Source: JACKBK01 sp963707275 (GTDB taxonomy: Bacteria; Chloroflexota; Anaerolineae; JAAEKA01). From it: 64,000 nt of DNA. Under the pieces are notes generated by a model that saw nothing but the letters and a program-made list of their open reading frames with translations, was not told where the DNA came from and searched no databases. Positions 62,028 through 64,000 of the stretch are shown piece after piece (the first letter of the stretch is position 1; every line of letters begins with the position of its first letter). The position numbers and the translations under genes were made by a program. The stretch is taken from the NCBI GenBank assembly GCA_963707275.1, contig CAVPPH010000006.1:124001-188000 (forward strand), in the 5' to 3' direction.

Positions 62028-64000
62028 ATGAACCGTCGAAGTGCTTTACTGCTATTGATTTTGCTGGCGTCCCTGGTGACGCCCTCTGTGGCCCTGGCGG
62101 AGCCGGGCGACACGAACTGCCTGTATCCCTCGCCAACCGACCGTTTCGGAATCACCGTCTATTCTGATCAGGAAATCACCGACTACAATACGCGATTGCT
62201 GAGGGCCGGACGCTACCTTAACTGGCGGGCCGATTTGGAACCGGCGCATCCCGGCGCGGTGGACTACTACTTCATGGTCCGCGTCAATGAACATGGCTTC
62301 TGGCCCGCCGGCGAAGACGTGAAAGCCATTGCGCGCAACAATCCGGGCGGCATCTGGATCGTCGGCAACGAGGCCGATGTTATTTGGCAGGACAACACCA
62401 GCCCGGAAAGCTACGCGCGCAACTTCCACGACGCCTACACCACAATCAAGGCGGCAGATCCCACGGCGCGCTTCGTGATCAGTGGTATCGTCCAGGTCTC
62501 GACACTGCGCCTGGCCTGGCTGGAGCGGGTCTGGAACAGCTATCGCTCAACCTACGGCGTCGATATTCCGGTAGATATCTGGAACATCCACACTTACCTC
62601 GCCAACGAGATGCACCAGGAATGGGGCTTCGAGGTTCCGGCCGGCATCCCTAACGCGGTGGGCTACTCTGTGGGCATGGGCACCGACTGGACGCAGGTTG
62701 CCGACGCCGGCGCCAGCGGCGGCACTGTCAACCGCAGCCGCACGCCCGGCGCTAAAGCCTATTTCGCCTTCAATGGCAACCAGGTCAAGGTCTTCCTGCG
62801 CACCGGACCAGACAGCGGCATCGCCCAGATCTTTCTGGACCGGGCAACGACGCCGGCCGCCGAGATCGATCTCTACGCCGCCACGCCGGGAACGGTCAGC
62901 CGCACGTTCACCAACCTGATCCCGGGGGGCGGCGTGTTGGGAGAGCGCCACAACGTTCAAATCAAGGTGACCGGCAGCAAGAACCCGGCCTCCAGCAATA
63001 CATGGATACGGGTGGACGCGATGGAAGCGCCTTCCACAGCCAGCCTGCCCGGCGGCCGCTTTGAGGACAACAACCCCCTGCGCGCCAGGATCGAGACCAC
63101 AGTGGAAAACCACGACAATCTGACTCTGATCGCCCAGCAGATTCGTGACTTCCGCGGGTGGATGGACAGCCACGGCCAGCGCAACAAACCGCTGATCAAC
63201 ACCGAGTATGGCATTTTGATGACCGAGGATATCGGGTTCGGCTACCCGCGCGTCCGTACCTTCATGCTCAACAGCTTCGACCTGTTCCTCAACAACCTGT
63301 CGGATCCGAATCTGGGTTATCCAGAAGACGGCAACCGGCTCTTGCAGGAATGGTTCTGGTTTGCTGTCGGTATCAACGATTTTGAAGGGCGCGTCGTCAA
63401 CACTGGCCTCTTCGATGAAGACACCTATGCCATCAAGCCCCTGGGCACGGACTTCCGCAACTACACTCTGCCGATCTTCCAAGCCTACGCTGATCTGGAT
63501 ATGTTCCAACTGTCGGTGACGCCCTACTGGCCGCTCTTTGCTGGCGACCCAAGCCTGTTGCACGTTCAGGCGGACGTGCGCAATCGCGGCAACCAGGCCA
63601 GCGGCCCCTTTGACGTAAACTTCCGTGCAGGCAGCGGCACGTTACTGGCCACTCAGTCCCTCCCCGGTCTGCCCAAGCGCTTCGATCCCGGCTACATACA
63701 CACGCTGGAATACGACTGGAGCGTGCTCATGCCGGGGCCGCGTGGCGTACGCGCCATCGCCGACGAGGCCGACCAGGTTGTCGAACCCTGTGGAACCAAC
63801 AACGAGCGCTACGTGCAAGTAACCCCGCCCTCTGGCACCGACCTGGCGTTGAGCAACGTGCGAACGTCACCGACCGTTTTGCCAGCCGTGCCACCTGGCA
63901 CGACCATCACGGTTCCCCTGCGCGTCGACCTGCACAACCTGGGCGGCGTTGGGACGGCTGCCAGCCAACTCACCGTCAGGTTTTATCGCGGCAATCCCAG
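62028..64000 (+). CDS. secreted clan-A glycosidase-like protein with domain inserted in the barrel (3' truncated)
   Basis: The frame is open from the ATG at 62028 (GGAG upstream) through the window end: 657 codons, no frameshift. A signal peptide ends ...SVALA. The barrel parallels the upstream paralogue: GGIWIVGNEADVIWQDNTSP, PVDIWNIHTYLANEMHQEWG, then NKPLINTEYGILMTEDIGFG. Between these, at about 62660-63060, lies an extra domain of about 130 residues (GAKAYFAFNGNQVKVFLRTG, PDSGIAQIFLD ... HNVQIKVTGSKN) that the paralogue lacks. After the barrel come CARDB-like beta domains (LLHVQADVRNRGNQASGPFD; LALSNVRTSPTVLP ...). The first Glu of NEA is followed by Ala where the paralogue has Pro. Confidence 0.8.
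   Translation, partial: MNRRSALLLLILLASLVTPSVALAEPGDTNCLYPSPTDRFGITVYSDQEITDYNTRLLRAGRYLNWRADLEPAHPGAVDYYFMVRVNEHGFWPAGEDVKAIARNNPGGIWIVGNEADVIWQDNTSPESYARNFHDAYTTIKAADPTARFVISGIVQVSTLRLAWLERVWNSYRSTYGVDIPVDIWNIHTYLANEMHQEWGFEVPAGIPNAVGYSVGMGTDWTQVADAGASGGTVNRSRTPGAKAYFAFNGNQVKVFLRTGPDSGIAQIFLDRATTPAAEIDLYAATPGTVSRTFTNLIPGGGVLGERHNVQIKVTGSKNPASSNTWIRVDAMEAPSTASLPGGRFEDNNPLRARIETTVENHDNLTLIAQQIRDFRGWMDSHGQRNKPLINTEYGILMTEDIGFGYPRVRTFMLNSFDLFLNNLSDPNLGYPEDGNRLLQEWFWFAVGINDFEGRVVNTGLFDEDTYAIKPLGTDFRNYTLPIFQAYADLDMFQLSVTPYWPLFAGDPSLLHVQADVRNRGNQASGPFDVNFRAGSGTLLATQSLPGLPKRFDPGYIHTLEYDWSVLMPGPRGVRAIADEADQVVEPCGTNNERYVQVTPPSGTDLALSNVRTSPTVLPAVPPGTTITVPLRVDLHNLGGVGTAASQLTVRFYRGNP

Overview
The window looks like a piece of a GC-rich Chloroflexota chromosome (Anaerolineae or Caldilineae grade). 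The grounds are the very long extracellular protein with Pro/Thr-rich linkers, a CSLREA/beta-helix region and a C-terminal dockerin-like double motif, an hrcA-grpE-dnaK operon under a perfect CIRCE, small SHOCT-like regulators, and clan-A glycosidase-like exoproteins. This assignment is inference from gene content. I found no rRNA, tRNA, CRISPR array or insertion sequence.

Layout. 1-14426: the 3' part of one giant modular surface protein, broken into many reading-frame segments. 14512-16293: sigma-70-family factor and zinc-finger anti-sigma-like protein. 16379-21658 (minus): SHOCT-like protein, M29 aminopeptidase, double GNAT acetyltransferase, second SHOCT-like protein, DUF2089 protein and MFS transporter. 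22042-25808 (minus): hrcA-grpE-dnaK. 25991-29635 (minus): envelope polysaccharide genes. 29842-33726: one protein joining a nucleotidyl cyclase, a STAND-type ATPase and a periplasmic-type solute-binding domain. 34023-38268: bifunctional-nuclease-family protein, dnaB, a DnaD-like protein and a helicase-loader-like protein with two ATPase domains. 38300-44759: possible structured RNA, SH3 lipoprotein, membrane-anchored glycosidase-like protein, PemK toxin-antitoxin pair and a GT39-like membrane protein. 44805-50118: MBL hydrolase, JAMM peptidase, DUF1998 helicase carrying an HNH domain, and an alpha-oxoamine synthase. 50228-55690: HEAT protein, two-component system, GYD protein and nucleoside kinase. 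55893-64000: lipoprotein sortase, BY-kinase/Wzz, flippase-like protein, glycosyltransferase and two related glycosidase-like exoproteins, the last running off the window.

Two things matter for anyone using the sequence. First, about 25 to 30 single-base indels interrupt otherwise normal genes, including dnaK and grpE. By my reading most are one-base insertions outside homopolymers. I annotate each such locus as one gene and give the shift points, and I regard sequence error as the likeliest cause. Second, the intergenic DNA carries an unusual class of degenerate 7-8 bp tandem arrays. Several are folded as inverted repeats and end directly at the start codon of the next gene, and one lies inside the helicase gene. 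Several sigma-70-type promoters also have their -10 box only 6-9 nt from the start codon, which implies leaderless mRNAs.
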